64,000 nucleotides of DNA from Sipunculus nudus (taxonomy: Eukaryota > Annelida > Sipuncula > Golfingiida > Sipunculidae). The DNA lies in the NCBI GenBank assembly GCA_026874595.1, contig JAPPUL010000068.1:1627001-1691000 (forward strand), in the 5' to 3' direction. The notes beneath the pieces are model-generated. The model had not been told where the DNA came from and ran no database searches. It saw only the letters and a program-made list of their open reading frames with translations. The translations under genes were made by a program, and so were the position numbers. Shown one piece after another: positions 26,734 through 36,392 of this stretch (position 1 is the stretch's first letter; each line of letters starts with the position of its first letter).

Positions 26734-29700
26734 ATGTACTCGCCGATAACACTCATATTGGTACCATTTTTACTATCGCTAGTAGTGATAATAATATTAC
26801 GAAGACTTGATAGGGAAAGTCAAAATCTAACAAAAGTAAAGCGTTTAATAGAAAGTTTGCTATCAGATTTCAAAGAGAAAGTAAAAGTTGAGGAGCGTAA
26901 ATCAATAGAAAGGATAGAAGAGTTAAAAGAAGCGTCAAACAAATCCAAGATGCTAGGAAACTATTTAAAAGGGCAACTAGAAATAGTAAACGCCCGAGTA
27001 AATGATTTACAAAGTGCAGATGGCTTTATAGCAAAACTAAGTCGGACAGGCAAGAGATTAGAAGACTTAAGCGTTAAAGTAGAAGGGCAGATATCGGTGT
27101 TGGATGAAAGTGATACAAAGCTATTGGTGCTTAGAGAAGATATGGGTAGATTGGAGGAGGATGTTGTTAATGCTAAGGGTAGCTATAAAGAGCTTGTAGA
27201 GTTGGTTAAGGAGGAGAGTGCAGGTGGGATTAAGGAGCTTCAGAATAGGTTTGAGAAGGAGTTGTTAGAATTGCGTGATGGGGTAGAAGAGCAAGCAAAG
27301 GAAACGCTTTTAAAGTTTGATGAGAGACTAAGTGCGACAAGCGATAGTCATAATAAACGAAACCAAGCGATAGAAGGGGAGTTAAACACAATAATACTAT
27401 CAGTAGACAAGTTAGTAGATGATTTTAATAATAAGCACGCGGAAGTACAAAGGCGTTCTTCCGAGCTTACAAAAGAGTATAAAGAGCGTGAGGATGAATA
27501 TGAAAAGAATCTGACAAAGATAGAAGAGAATTATAAAGAGAGGTTATCAGATAAGTTTAGCGAAGTAGAAAAGCGTGTTAATGGATTTAATATATTCTTT
27601 GAAGACATGGATAGAGTGTCAAGGGAGTTTGAGTTAAAGTTCAACAAAGAGCTAAGCGGGCAGATGGTTAGATTGGAAGAGGAGATGGAGACAAAATTGG
27701 ATGTATTGCGAGTGAATATAGAGAAGGCGCAACATGAGATAGCAGAGAAGATGGTCTTACCGAAGGAAGCATTAACAAACGAGCTTAATAAGTTAAAAGG
27801 GACAATAGAAAAGGATATAAATGCTCTTCGTAATAAGGTAGAAGACATGGATCTGAAGGTATTAGGGCTTGGAAATAGTTTAAAGGATAAATTTAATAAA
27901 GACATAGAGCAACTAATATACACATTAGAAGAGGAGAAACGCAAGATAACAAAACAAAGTACAAGTATAAACGCCTATCTTGAAAATTATATAGACACAG
28001 AAAAGTCAAGAATAACAAAAGAATTATCATTACAAGTGCACAAAGCGTTTGTAGAGCAAAAGGAGCTTGAGCGGACCCTAAATACTCTAAAGAAGGAAGG
28101 AGAGGGAATGAAGCGAGGATTTGAGGAGAGTGTAAGTAGGTTTAAAGAGGAAGTAAAGCAGTCTGATATAGAGCTAAGGGGACAAATAAGTAAAAGTATA
28201 GAGGATTTACATTTTAGTCTTGATAATCAGAGAAGAGAGAATGAGCGACAGTACGAAGGGGTAAAAGGTAGTATAGAGAAGATGTACCTGTCGGTAAGAG
28301 ATAGGCTAATATCAGAAGCGAATACAATAAGTGTGGTAATAGAAGAAAAGAAGAGCGAGATAAATCTTTTTTATGAAAGTAATAAAGAGGAGTTACAAGA
28401 GAAGGAAAAAGAGCTTGACTATATGATATCAGGAATAAAGGAGTTTTATGGTGCAGAACTAGATAAAATGCTTCAAACAATAAAGACAAGCTATGACAAA
28501 GTAGAACAAGAATACATGATAAACAACACACAACTATTAAAGGATACGGAACAACAAGTAAAGGAAGTGTCAAACGAGTTATTGTTGTTGCAAAGTAAAT
28601 TTAAAGACATAGCAGAAAGCTCAAGATACGACGTAGTGGAGCAAGCAAATACTTATAAGAGAGAACTTAGTGAATATGTAAATAAGCTAAGAGTGGAAGT
28701 AAAAGAGACAGAGGTTAAAAAGTACGAACTATTAGTAGATAAGAGCGAAAATATAAGTAAAGAGCTTGTCGGGATGGAGGAGAAAGTAAAGGAGATGGAG
28801 GATATGGCTTTACGAGGGATAGGAACATATAAAGATGAGGTACGCTATGAGCTTGAGGGCCTTTTAGAAGATTTTAATAAAAGATTAAACGGCTTAAACA
28901 TGGAGCTAGAGAACAAGCTAGCAGTAAAGACAGAAAAAGCCCAATCTGGGATGCGAAGCATGCTGTCTAGCTTGCAAAGTGAGTATGAGGGAAAATTAAA
29001 TAGTTATATATCAAAGACAGAAAGTCGAGTAAAGGTGCTTGAGGATGGGCTTAAACAAGTTTTAGGATATGATGTAGATATAGAAGAGTTTAACAAGAAG
29101 TTTGACATAGAACTTAGTAAGATGGAGAAGGAACTAACTGGTTTAAAGGATAAACTAAGCTTAAAGACGAAGGAAGAGTTTGAGAATGTAAGTATGGAGC
29201 TTAAGTTAATAGATGAACGGATAAGGGAGTTTGTGAAGGAGTCAAAATTGTTTAAGAAGGCGGAGAAGTTTTATGATAAGTTGAGGGATGAGATACAAAA
29301 TGCAAATGAACAAACGAAACGAATGCGTGAGGAGCGAGAATATTTCAAAGAGTTTGACAATAATCTTGAGCATGTAATGGATATAAAGGAGCAATTAAAG
29401 GGAGTGATGAGCAACGCAGACAGTAAGCGAAAAGTCTTAAGCGAGCTTGTAGATAGAACGGAATCGGTATTGAATATGGAAGACGTAATAGAGAATAAGA
29501 TAAAAGACATGCAAACAAGTCTTTCAGGGCTTGAAGAGGGAACGAAGCGGCTTTCAAAATTTAAAGAGATATATAATAAAGCCTCGGAATCGATATCGAA
29601 GTTGAATGAATCAGACGCACGAGTAAAAGAGACCTTACCTATTTTAAAAGAGGCACAAGAGTACATATCAGGTCTTGATGGACATATAAAAGAGATAAAA

Positions 29701-30375
29701 CATGATTTTAAAATGTTCCAGGATAAAAACACAGTGCTTAAAGGGACAGTAGAAGATATAGAAAAGAAGATGGCAAAGATTGAGGGACTACATGAGAAGA
29801 TGGAAGGGGTGCTAAAGCGTTTTGACGAGATGGATTCGTTGGTACTAGACCTAGAGAAGCGAACGAATCAAATAGAGATAGCGCGAGAGCGAGTAGCACA
29901 GACAGAGGATTTGCTTTCTAAGCTTCAAAAGGCAGCAGACAAGCGAATAAAAGAGCTTCAAGTCCTAGTAAAAGTGCAAAAGGATAAAGGTTCAAATGAT
30001 AAAAGAGTACTTAAAAAAGGCTCTCATGATAAAGCAGTTATTTTGGACAAAGGCAAAGTGTTAGAAGGAAGAGAAGACGCACTAGATGGTTTATCAAAGG
30101 GTATAGAAGTATTAGATGAGGTAGAGTCAGATTCTGGTGTAGATTTATCGGAAGGGGCGGGCAGGCTTAATGAGGCAAGCAAGGCTAGAGAGGAGATAGA
30201 GGAGAGAGTAGAAGATGTCAATATAGATGGTAGTAAAAGCAGTGAAAGTCGCCAAGAGGCGGTAATAAAGTTGTATGACAAAGGATTTGACATAGAGCGT
30301 ATAAGCACATTATTAAACTTAAGCAAAAGTGAAGTAAAACTAGTAATAGATGTAGATAAGAGTAAAATGAAATAA
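26734..30375 (+). CDS. Giant membrane-anchored coiled-coil protein (spirochaete type)
   Basis: 1213 residues. One N-terminal transmembrane helix (about 4-22) is followed by about 1050 residues of almost unbroken coiled coil, rich in Glu, Lys, Leu and Ser. An acidic linker leads to a short C-terminal helix-turn-helix-like segment (about 1178-1208: AVIKLYDKGFDIERISTLLNLSKSEVK, given here only as a region name, not a DNA-binding claim). The layout matches the large spirochaetal proteins sometimes annotated as SpiroCoCo family. A cytoskeletal or envelope-spacer role is plausible but not shown. GGGAGGGG precedes ATG. The 629-residue gene downstream is probably co-transcribed. Confidence 0.85.
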   Translation: MYSPITLILVPFLLSLVVIIILRRLDRESQNLTKVKRLIESLLSDFKEKVKVEERKSIERIEELKEASNKSKMLGNYLKGQLEIVNARVNDLQSADGFIAKLSRTGKRLEDLSVKVEGQISVLDESDTKLLVLREDMGRLEEDVVNAKGSYKELVELVKEESAGGIKELQNRFEKELLELRDGVEEQAKETLLKFDERLSATSDSHNKRNQAIEGELNTIILSVDKLVDDFNNKHAEVQRRSSELTKEYKEREDEYEKNLTKIEENYKERLSDKFSEVEKRVNGFNIFFEDMDRVSREFELKFNKELSGQMVRLEEEMETKLDVLRVNIEKAQHEIAEKMVLPKEALTNELNKLKGTIEKDINALRNKVEDMDLKVLGLGNSLKDKFNKDIEQLIYTLEEEKRKITKQSTSINAYLENYIDTEKSRITKELSLQVHKAFVEQKELERTLNTLKKEGEGMKRGFEESVSRFKEEVKQSDIELRGQISKSIEDLHFSLDNQRRENERQYEGVKGSIEKMYLSVRDRLISEANTISVVIEEKKSEINLFYESNKEELQEKEKELDYMISGIKEFYGAELDKMLQTIKTSYDKVEQEYMINNTQLLKDTEQQVKEVSNELLLLQSKFKDIAESSRYDVVEQANTYKRELSEYVNKLRVEVKETEVKKYELLVDKSENISKELVGMEEKVKEMEDMALRGIGTYKDEVRYELEGLLEDFNKRLNGLNMELENKLAVKTEKAQSGMRSMLSSLQSEYEGKLNSYISKTESRVKVLEDGLKQVLGYDVDIEEFNKKFDIELSKMEKELTGLKDKLSLKTKEEFENVSMELKLIDERIREFVKESKLFKKAEKFYDKLRDEIQNANEQTKRMREEREYFKEFDNNLEHVMDIKEQLKGVMSNADSKRKVLSELVDRTESVLNMEDVIENKIKDMQTSLSGLEEGTKRLSKFKEIYNKASESISKLNESDARVKETLPILKEAQEYISGLDGHIKEIKHDFKMFQDKNTVLKGTVEDIEKKMAKIEGLHEKMEGVLKRFDEMDSLVLDLEKRTNQIEIARERVAQTEDLLSKLQKAADKRIKELQVLVKVQKDKGSNDKRVLKKGSHDKAVILDKGKVLEGREDALDGLSKGIEVLDEVESDSGVDLSEGAGRLNEASKAREEIEERVEDVNIDGSKSSESRQEAVIKLYDKGFDIERISTLLNLSKSEVKLVIDVDKSKMK

Positions 30376-30469
30376 ACGGGAAATGGGCTAGATGGGACAG
30401 TTTTGTAGGGTTTATACATTTTGGATATGAGAGTATAATGCTAAAGAAAGTTATATTTGGAGTATAATA

Positions 30470-32359
30470 TTGGATGTTAAGGGAGAAGAATACTCAAAGG
30501 TGTTTCATGGGGTTGTTGGAGAAGATGATAATTTAGGGCGCAAGCTAGTATCAAACTTAGATAGTTACTTAAGGTTTGTGTCATTATATAAGAAGAAGCG
30601 GCCAATAGATTTACAAAATTTGGTAAAAGAGATAGTCGAGAAAGAAGATTCGATAGTATCGCGAATACAAAAGATAGAACAACTTGACATCGCTTACGAG
30701 GAAGGAATAAGTGTTGATGAGCTAAGCTATAACGCTATTAGCTTGGGGAGCGTCAGGAAAGGTGAACTAGATGCTAAATCAAAAGATACTAAAATAAAAA
30801 AAGCAAAAGATACAAAACCAAAAGAGAAGAAAAAGCTCGTACAAAATACGTTCTTAAATTACGTACTATTTAGCCGACCACGTTTAATTCAGTTTGGAGA
30901 GAGAACAAAGACAATTAGCTTTGATTTTTTTGGATTAAAAAAAAGAGAGTCAGGGGAGGCCCTACTTTTGTGGAGTGAGTTTAATAGATATGTAAAAGGG
31001 AGCGTGCAAAAGGAAGTACACTATGTAGTATTAAACGGATGGAAGGAGCTTAATCCTCTTTCTTATAATGTAGTTGTAACATTTTATGAATTTATATCAC
31101 TGTTTGCGCGACTTGGAGGGCTTATAAAGCGGAGCAACACAGTATATAGGAATTTAAAGATAATAGATTTATTTGTAAAACCCTACTTAAAGGTGTTGTC
31201 TCGGAGGAGCTATCGCGAAGGGTTAAAGACGGCGTTGTACAAATTGTTAGAAAATCATAGTCAGTATGGTAAGACGGTGAGTAAGACGGTATCGACAGTA
31301 GAGAAGATGGTAAATATAGACATGCGAGACTTATCTTTTTGCAATGCAATCTTGGCGGAATACGGACTTTATTATAATAGATTTATCAAGCTGTCTGAAT
31401 TATATGAACATTATGATATAGGTGAAATAAAAGGAGATAAGTTTATATTCGATGATGTAGTAAAGCAGCGAGTAAGTAATTTTATAGAAGAGATAGAACT
31501 AGCGTTAGGCGAGCTTGAGGGGGAGCTTTTCTTTCTCCAAAATATAAGTGTATCAAGCGATATAAAGGGCAAGGGTGGCTTATATAGTGCACCGAGTAAG
31601 GGCTGGATAGAATTATTTAATAGGATAGCAAATTATGAATATTATGTAGAAAGAAAAAGCCAATCTTATGGAAAGAGTAGGGAGTATAATGTAAATCCGT
31701 TTAAGAGTTTTTATAAGGATGTAGCGGGAGTAATGAGGCAGTTATCTAAGGGTTTCATAGCGCATTATGGTGATTTTATAAGAGGCGGAGTATATGTTGG
31801 TAGTGAAGATGCAAAAAAGAATATTATGGTCTTTAGCAAGACGTTTTTAAGGTATGATATTAATCAATTGGAAGAACTTAGTTTCAAAGGGATAGGGGTT
31901 GGTAACAGCAGGTCATTAGATATAGATAAATATTTGCTATACACGGCAAGCCAGGCATTACCTAAAGAGGAAGAGGAGAATGAGTGTCGTATAGTTGAGA
32001 ATATGGTTGGAGTATATAAGAGTATAGGTTATAAGCTTTGCAGGATCCTTTATTTACATGATAGTGCAAGTGGTCTTAAAGGAGAAGAGCTTTTAAAAGT
32101 CTATAAGACGAAAGATGAGACAATAGAACATACAAATGATTCTCAACGTTTAATTCCCTATGCAAATGAGAAGATAATATTGCATCCGTTACTAAGTGAT
32201 AAAAGCGTGATAGAAGTTATAAAAGACATAGTAAGTTTTTCTCTTAATCTAATATATTTCCTACGAGAAGATGATATATCACGGCGTTACGGAGCAAGAG
32301 ATTATATTATATCCCATATGGATCACTATATTAGTCTTAAGGCACGGGTTGAGCAATAA
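30470..32359 (+). CDS. Unknown 629-residue protein next to the giant coiled-coil gene
   Basis: I do not recognise the family. TTG start, with GGAG seven bases upstream. No signal peptide or membrane helix. Around residues 105-120 there is a lysine-rich linker (KDTKIKKAKDTKPKEKKK), separating an N-terminal helical part of about 100 residues from a larger C-terminal domain that contains several Tyr/Phe-rich helices. The stop codon directly abuts the GTG of the aldolase gene. The position between the coiled-coil gene (95 bp upstream) and the aldolase suggests a three-gene transcript; a structural partnership with the coiled-coil protein is an inference. Confidence 0.82.
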   Translation: MDVKGEEYSKVFHGVVGEDDNLGRKLVSNLDSYLRFVSLYKKKRPIDLQNLVKEIVEKEDSIVSRIQKIEQLDIAYEEGISVDELSYNAISLGSVRKGELDAKSKDTKIKKAKDTKPKEKKKLVQNTFLNYVLFSRPRLIQFGERTKTISFDFFGLKKRESGEALLLWSEFNRYVKGSVQKEVHYVVLNGWKELNPLSYNVVVTFYEFISLFARLGGLIKRSNTVYRNLKIIDLFVKPYLKVLSRRSYREGLKTALYKLLENHSQYGKTVSKTVSTVEKMVNIDMRDLSFCNAILAEYGLYYNRFIKLSELYEHYDIGEIKGDKFIFDDVVKQRVSNFIEEIELALGELEGELFFLQNISVSSDIKGKGGLYSAPSKGWIELFNRIANYEYYVERKSQSYGKSREYNVNPFKSFYKDVAGVMRQLSKGFIAHYGDFIRGGVYVGSEDAKKNIMVFSKTFLRYDINQLEELSFKGIGVGNSRSLDIDKYLLYTASQALPKEEEENECRIVENMVGVYKSIGYKLCRILYLHDSASGLKGEELLKVYKTKDETIEHTNDSQRLIPYANEKIILHPLLSDKSVIEVIKDIVSFSLNLIYFLREDDISRRYGARDYIISHMDHYISLKARVEQ

Positions 32360-32989
32360 GTGGATAAAGAAGAAGCATTATCTTTGCTTTATAGGCATAA
32401 AATAGTGCCTGTAATAAGACTTTCCGAAGAACATGATGCACTTAAGATAATAGAGTCTCTTTTGGAGGGTGGGCTTAAGGTGATAGAAATATCTTTATTA
32501 TCACATGATGCTTTTAATATAGTTAGTTATTTACGTAGGCAGGATTTATTTGTTGGTGTTGGAACAGTTTTAGATAGTCTTAGTGTTAGAAAGTCTGTAG
32601 ATGCAGGTGCTTGTTTTATAGTCTCCCCTCATACTGACAAGAGTATAATAACTATAGCGCAAAAAGATTGTGTATTAACAATACCTGGCTGTTTAACACC
32701 GAGTGAGGTTATGCATGCAGCTAGATTTAATGTTGAGTTGACAAAGATATTTCCTGTGGCAAGTATGGGAGGCCCCTCTTATATTAAGTCATTAAAAGAC
32801 GTTTTTCCTAATATCAATTTTATGCCAACAGGCGGAATACAGCTATCTAATTTAAGAGAATACTTAAAAGCAGGGGTCTTTGCACTTGGAGTATCTTCAA
32901 GTCTTATTACCCAATCTATTTTAGAGAATAAGGATTATAAGCTTTTGGAAGAAAATGCACGTGAGTATGTAGCCAATATAAACTTGTAA
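32360..32989 (+). CDS. eda: KDPG/KHG aldolase
   Basis: Class I aldolase that splits 2-keto-3-deoxy-6-phosphogluconate into pyruvate and glyceraldehyde 3-phosphate, last step of Entner-Doudoroff and hexuronate breakdown. Arg20 (PVIR), Glu43 (IEIS) and the Schiff-base Lys129 (TKIFP) are present, and GVGTV and PTGGI are intact. 209 residues. GTG start directly after the upstream stop. No edd gene is nearby, so the source of KDPG is unclear. Confidence 0.92.
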   Translation: MDKEEALSLLYRHKIVPVIRLSEEHDALKIIESLLEGGLKVIEISLLSHDAFNIVSYLRRQDLFVGVGTVLDSLSVRKSVDAGACFIVSPHTDKSIITIAQKDCVLTIPGCLTPSEVMHAARFNVELTKIFPVASMGGPSYIKSLKDVFPNINFMPTGGIQLSNLREYLKAGVFALGVSSSLITQSILENKDYKLLEENAREYVANINL

Positions 32990-33007
32990 TTATTATGTAT
33001 AAGTGTT

Positions 33008-33694
33008 TTAGCTTTTATTCATCTTAGCCTTAAGGGCAGCTAGTTTATCGCTCATATGCCCTGCCTCTGATGAACCTCCTTCTAAGGCTTTAAATTTACC
33101 CTCTAAATCACTTCCAGCAAGAGTGTTTGTAATTTCACTATCAGCCTCAGCTCTTGCCTCTATGGCATTTACCTTCTCTTCCATTCGGGCAAAAGAGTCA
33201 TACGCAGAAGTATCAGTAAGGCTTGACATAGTTTTAGATATCCTACTTTGTGCCTCAGCTCTTTTTTGTCTTGCAACAAGTAAGTTTTTCTTTCGTTGCG
33301 CCTCTTGTAGCTTGTTGTTAAGCTCTTTTAAACCTTCTTTTAATTTCTCAACAACAGTTTTTTGACTTAACCATTGTTCTTCATATTGCCGTGCTTCAAG
33401 AGAGGCCTTCTCCTGTTTTGCAAGAGCCTCCATCGCTAAGGTGTCATCACCTTTTTCTACCGCAAGCATAGCACGCTGTTCCCATGTTTTTGTTTGCTTT
33501 TGACTTTCATGAAATTGCTTTTGTATACGTTTTTCATCTGCTATGGCTTGAGCAACTTCTGTCTTAACCTTATTAAGCTGCTTGTTCATATCAAGTATTA
33601 TCTGTTCAAGCATCTTCTTAGGATCTTCTGATTTACTAATTAAATCATTTAAGTTTGACTTTACAACTGTCATAAACCTATCTAGTATACCCAT
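33008..33694 (-). CDS. pspA: PspA/IM30 (Vipp1) membrane-stress protein
   Basis: Peripheral membrane ESCRT-III-like protein that stabilises a damaged inner membrane. 228 residues, almost all coiled coil. The N-terminus MGILDRFMTVVKSNLNDLIS is the usual amphipathic helix, followed by EDPKKMLEQ. Downstream of the YbjN-like gene in the same orientation (51 bp), so they may form an operon. No pspF or pspBC is seen. Confidence 0.94.
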   Translation of the reverse strand: MGILDRFMTVVKSNLNDLISKSEDPKKMLEQIILDMNKQLNKVKTEVAQAIADEKRIQKQFHESQKQTKTWEQRAMLAVEKGDDTLAMEALAKQEKASLEARQYEEQWLSQKTVVEKLKEGLKELNNKLQEAQRKKNLLVARQKRAEAQSRISKTMSSLTDTSAYDSFARMEEKVNAIEARAEADSEITNTLAGSDLEGKFKALEGGSSEAGHMSDKLAALKAKMNKS

Positions 33695-33745
33695 GTTTTA
33701 TAAGCTCCATTTATTTATGTTATTTTGTCTATATAATCTAATAAG

Positions 33746-34132
33746 TTATTTTGAATAGCTTGACAATACCTTGTAATCCTCTCGGATAGCCATAAATATT
33801 GAATCCAAAGAGGCTTGAAACTCATTTAGATCCAGATTTTCAAGCTCAAGCGTATCAACTATAACAACACCATCTTGCTCAAGCGCATAAGCTCCATGTA
33901 CGAGACTCTCAGAATTTAACCGAAGTAGTTTCTCATAAAAGCCTTCACGATTTTTATTTGGTATTTGCATTAGTTTTACTCTAAATATTAAAAGAGGATC
34001 TTCTATTGAGACAACTAGGTTATTAATATCGTCAAATTCATCATGTATAACCCACATCCCATCTGCAATCTCTTCATAGTCAAGCCTAAGGCTCATAAAG
34101 TAGTCAACTACCTTCTCTTGTATATCTTTCAT
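33746..34132 (-). CDS. YbjN / CesT-like chaperone-fold protein
   Basis: 128 residues, no signal. The strand pattern (WVIHDE, NLVVSIEDPLLIFRVKL, HGAYALEQDGVVIVDTLELENLDLNEF) matches YbjN or CesT/Tir-chaperone-like domains, which act as small binding or chaperone modules. Between smpB and pspA on the minus strand. The pairing with pspA points to a membrane-stress role; the function is not established. Confidence 0.65.
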   Translation of the reverse strand: MKDIQEKVVDYFMSLRLDYEEIADGMWVIHDEFDDINNLVVSIEDPLLIFRVKLMQIPNKNREGFYEKLLRLNSESLVHGAYALEQDGVVIVDTLELENLDLNEFQASLDSIFMAIREDYKVLSSYSK

Positions 34133-34203
34133 AATAACTATTGCTCCATTAAAATATCTTTATTTAAGATATAAGAACTCTAAATGTTAAAGGGAAAATA
34201 TAA

Positions 34204-34653
34204 TTAATAATTTTTACGTAACCTAGCCATTTCTCTATCCTGTTCTCTTTTTTTAATACTTTGTCTTTTATCATAAAGTTTCTTGCCTCTGCAAAGAGCA
34301 ATCTCAAGTTTAACACGTTGGCCTTTAATGTAGAGCTTTATTGGTATTATTGTAAAGCCCCGTTCTTTTATCTTTTTTTCAAGCTTTAGGATTTCTCTTT
34401 TGTTAAGCAGGAGTTTTCTAGTACGGCTTGGTTCGTGATTATTTCTATTACCGAAACTGTAAGGACTTATATGTATATTTAATGCCCAAAGCTCCTTTCC
34501 AAAGAACTTTACAAAGCTGTCTTTTAGATTAACTTTACCTTCTCGTATAGATTTAACCTCAGTCCCAAGAAGGACAACTCCAGCCTCAAGCTTTTCAAGT
34601 ATCTCATAATCAAATAAAGCTTTTTTGTTTGTGGCAATCTTTTTTATACTCAT
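34204..34653 (-). CDS. smpB: SsrA-binding protein SmpB
   Basis: Delivers tmRNA to stalled ribosomes. 149 residues. The conserved core is LEAGVVLLGTEVKSIREGKVNLKDSFV, with the C-terminal KKYDKR-like tail (KLYDKRQSIKKREQDREMARL). I find no tmRNA gene in this window. Confidence 0.96.
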   Translation of the reverse strand: MSIKKIATNKKALFDYEILEKLEAGVVLLGTEVKSIREGKVNLKDSFVKFFGKELWALNIHISPYSFGNRNNHEPSRTRKLLLNKREILKLEKKIKERGFTIIPIKLYIKGQRVKLEIALCRGKKLYDKRQSIKKREQDREMARLRKNY

Positions 34654-34834
34654 AAATATGTAGTCCTTATGCTTTATGCTACATTAAGTAGTTTCTTAGA
34701 TTTAGTTCCTTAAATTTATTAATAAAATATAATAGTTAACAAGAAAGAGAATAAGAAATAGAATAAAAAGAATATCACCTTAAAGTCAAGTTATTCTAAA
34801 GCTTTAAGATAGCAAGTTCTAATGTAAAAAGTAA

Positions 34835-34863
34835 TTGACAATATATTATATATACTTTATATT
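34835..34863 (+). promoter_or_regulatory. Strong sigma-70-type promoter for the rnf cluster
   Basis: TTGACA (34835-34840), a 17-bp spacer and TATATT (34858-34863), about 40 bp upstream of the rnfD ATG. The -35 box starts with TTG in frame with rnfD, which makes the long upstream start an artefact. Confidence 0.65.
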
Positions 34864-34903
34864 ATTTTATCTCTGTCTAATAGCATATTTAAGGGCGGTT
34901 TTT

Positions 34904-36241
34904 ATGAGCGATAGTGATACAGAATCATCAGGAGAGCTTCCGAACGAAAAAGGAAAGCCTGATAATCCTCCTAACGAGGAGATTAGGAAATCTGAATCTG
35001 TTAAATCTGAACACAGTGATAAAGAGATAAGCTCGGATAGAAAGCCAAAAGGCAAAGAAGACAGTAAGGAAGAAGGCAGGGAAAGCAAAGAAGGTAAAAA
35101 GGGTAAGGACAAAGGGCCAAAGCCGCTAAAGTATAAAAAGCAAAAGCCTAAAGATTGGAATGTCCCCGAGCTTGCAGTAACTTCATCACCACATGTATTT
35201 TCAAAAGACAGTATAAAGAAGATAATGTGGATAGTGTTTGCAACGCTTTTGCCTGCATACATATGGGGGATATTGTATTTCACATTTGGAATACAGCTTA
35301 AGTTTTTAGAAGGTTCTTTAGTATTTACGTACAAAGAGGAGTTATTATCGGCAAATCCCATCTACCTAAGCCTATTATATAGCAAACCATTGCAACACCT
35401 AATAGCCGGAGTTTTAGTATCAATGATCACGGAGTGGCTAATAAATGTATTTAGAAAACAAAGGGTAAGTGCTTGGGATGGGAGTGCGGCGGTAACAGGG
35501 ATATTGATAGCAATGATGAATCCGCCTTATGTACCACTTTTTGTAACTATAATAAGTTGTATATTTGCAATAGTAATAATAAAACATCTTTTTGGTGGGC
35601 TTGGAACAAACTTTTTAAATCCAGCGATAGCCGGACGTGTATTTGCAATGGTGTCATGGCCGGGGTTAATGTATACACAAGACTATTATTTAGTTCATGG
35701 CACAACAGGGGCAACAGCTCTTGAGATGATGAAACAGTATATAAATCCTGTATCAGAAGGTGTTAAGCCATTGCCATATGATAGTTATAGTTTATTTGAT
35801 TTATTTTTGGGGAATGTAGGTGGTTCAATAGGAGAGGTATCTTTTGTTTTACTTTTGCTTGGTGGGATTTATTTATATATAAAGAATTACATAACCTGGG
35901 AAATACCATTAACGTATATAGTTACAGTATTTTTGTTTGCCTATGTTATAGGAGATGGGAGAGGAGAGCATTTAAATTTTGCTATGTACAACATTTTGTC
36001 AGGAGGTTTGATACTTGGAGCGTTATTTATGGCAACGGATATGGTAACCTCGCCACTTACAAAGGTTGGGCAGATAATATTTGGGATATCTTGCGGGCTT
36101 TTGACGATACTAATAAGGCTTTATGGAGGATATCCAGAAGGGGTTGCATTTGCGATACTTATAATGAACTTCTTCACACCGTTAATAGATAAGTACACAG
36201 CGCCTCGTATTTTTGGACACAAAAAACGTAAAACAATATAA
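34904..36241 (+). CDS. rnfD: Rnf complex subunit RnfD
   Basis: Integral membrane subunit of the ferredoxin:NAD+ oxidoreductase/ion pump. I start at ATG 34904, just after the promoter, giving 445 residues. Residues 1-80 are a very hydrophilic Lys/Glu/Ser tract not usual for the family. Then come about ten transmembrane helices. The covalent FMN site motif TGAT is at 268-271, with Thr271 as the likely attachment residue. It is first in an rnfD-E-A-B cluster. Confidence 0.9.
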   Translation: MSDSDTESSGELPNEKGKPDNPPNEEIRKSESVKSEHSDKEISSDRKPKGKEDSKEEGRESKEGKKGKDKGPKPLKYKKQKPKDWNVPELAVTSSPHVFSKDSIKKIMWIVFATLLPAYIWGILYFTFGIQLKFLEGSLVFTYKEELLSANPIYLSLLYSKPLQHLIAGVLVSMITEWLINVFRKQRVSAWDGSAAVTGILIAMMNPPYVPLFVTIISCIFAIVIIKHLFGGLGTNFLNPAIAGRVFAMVSWPGLMYTQDYYLVHGTTGATALEMMKQYINPVSEGVKPLPYDSYSLFDLFLGNVGGSIGEVSFVLLLLGGIYLYIKNYITWEIPLTYIVTVFLFAYVIGDGRGEHLNFAMYNILSGGLILGALFMATDMVTSPLTKVGQIIFGISCGLLTILIRLYGGYPEGVAFAILIMNFFTPLIDKYTAPRIFGHKKRKTI

Positions 36242-36309
36242 ACAGGATTCTTTTTTATGTTATATTTGAGCTTTAAATTCTTAATCATAAAATCTTAAGT
36301 TAACGGAAT

Positions 36310-36353
36310 AAGAGAATAATAAGAGAATAATAAGAGAATAATAAAGAGAATAA
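36310..36353 (+). repeat. 11-bp tandem repeat between rnfD and rnfE
   Basis: Three exact units of AAGAGAATAAT from 36310 to 36342, then a fourth, degenerate one. This 151-bp gap is where rnfG lies in other bacteria; it contains no coding frame. Confidence 0.85.
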
Positions 36354-36392
36354 AGAATTTAATATAAGAGTTAAAATAAAGGCAGCTTCATT

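Noticed and set aside
27531-27944. Reverse 137-residue ORF inside the giant coiled-coil gene
   Set aside because: Shadow of a Glu/Lys-rich coding strand, giving Ser/Phe/Leu-rich antisense; no ribosome-binding site. The same applies to other long reverse ORFs in this gene, nuo and rnf.
34835-34903. Upstream TTG start of rnfD
   Set aside because: This TTG is the -35 box of a strong promoter; transcription begins downstream of it.
35473-35724. Forward 83-residue ORF inside rnfD
   Set aside because: Out-of-frame overlap with a well-supported membrane protein.
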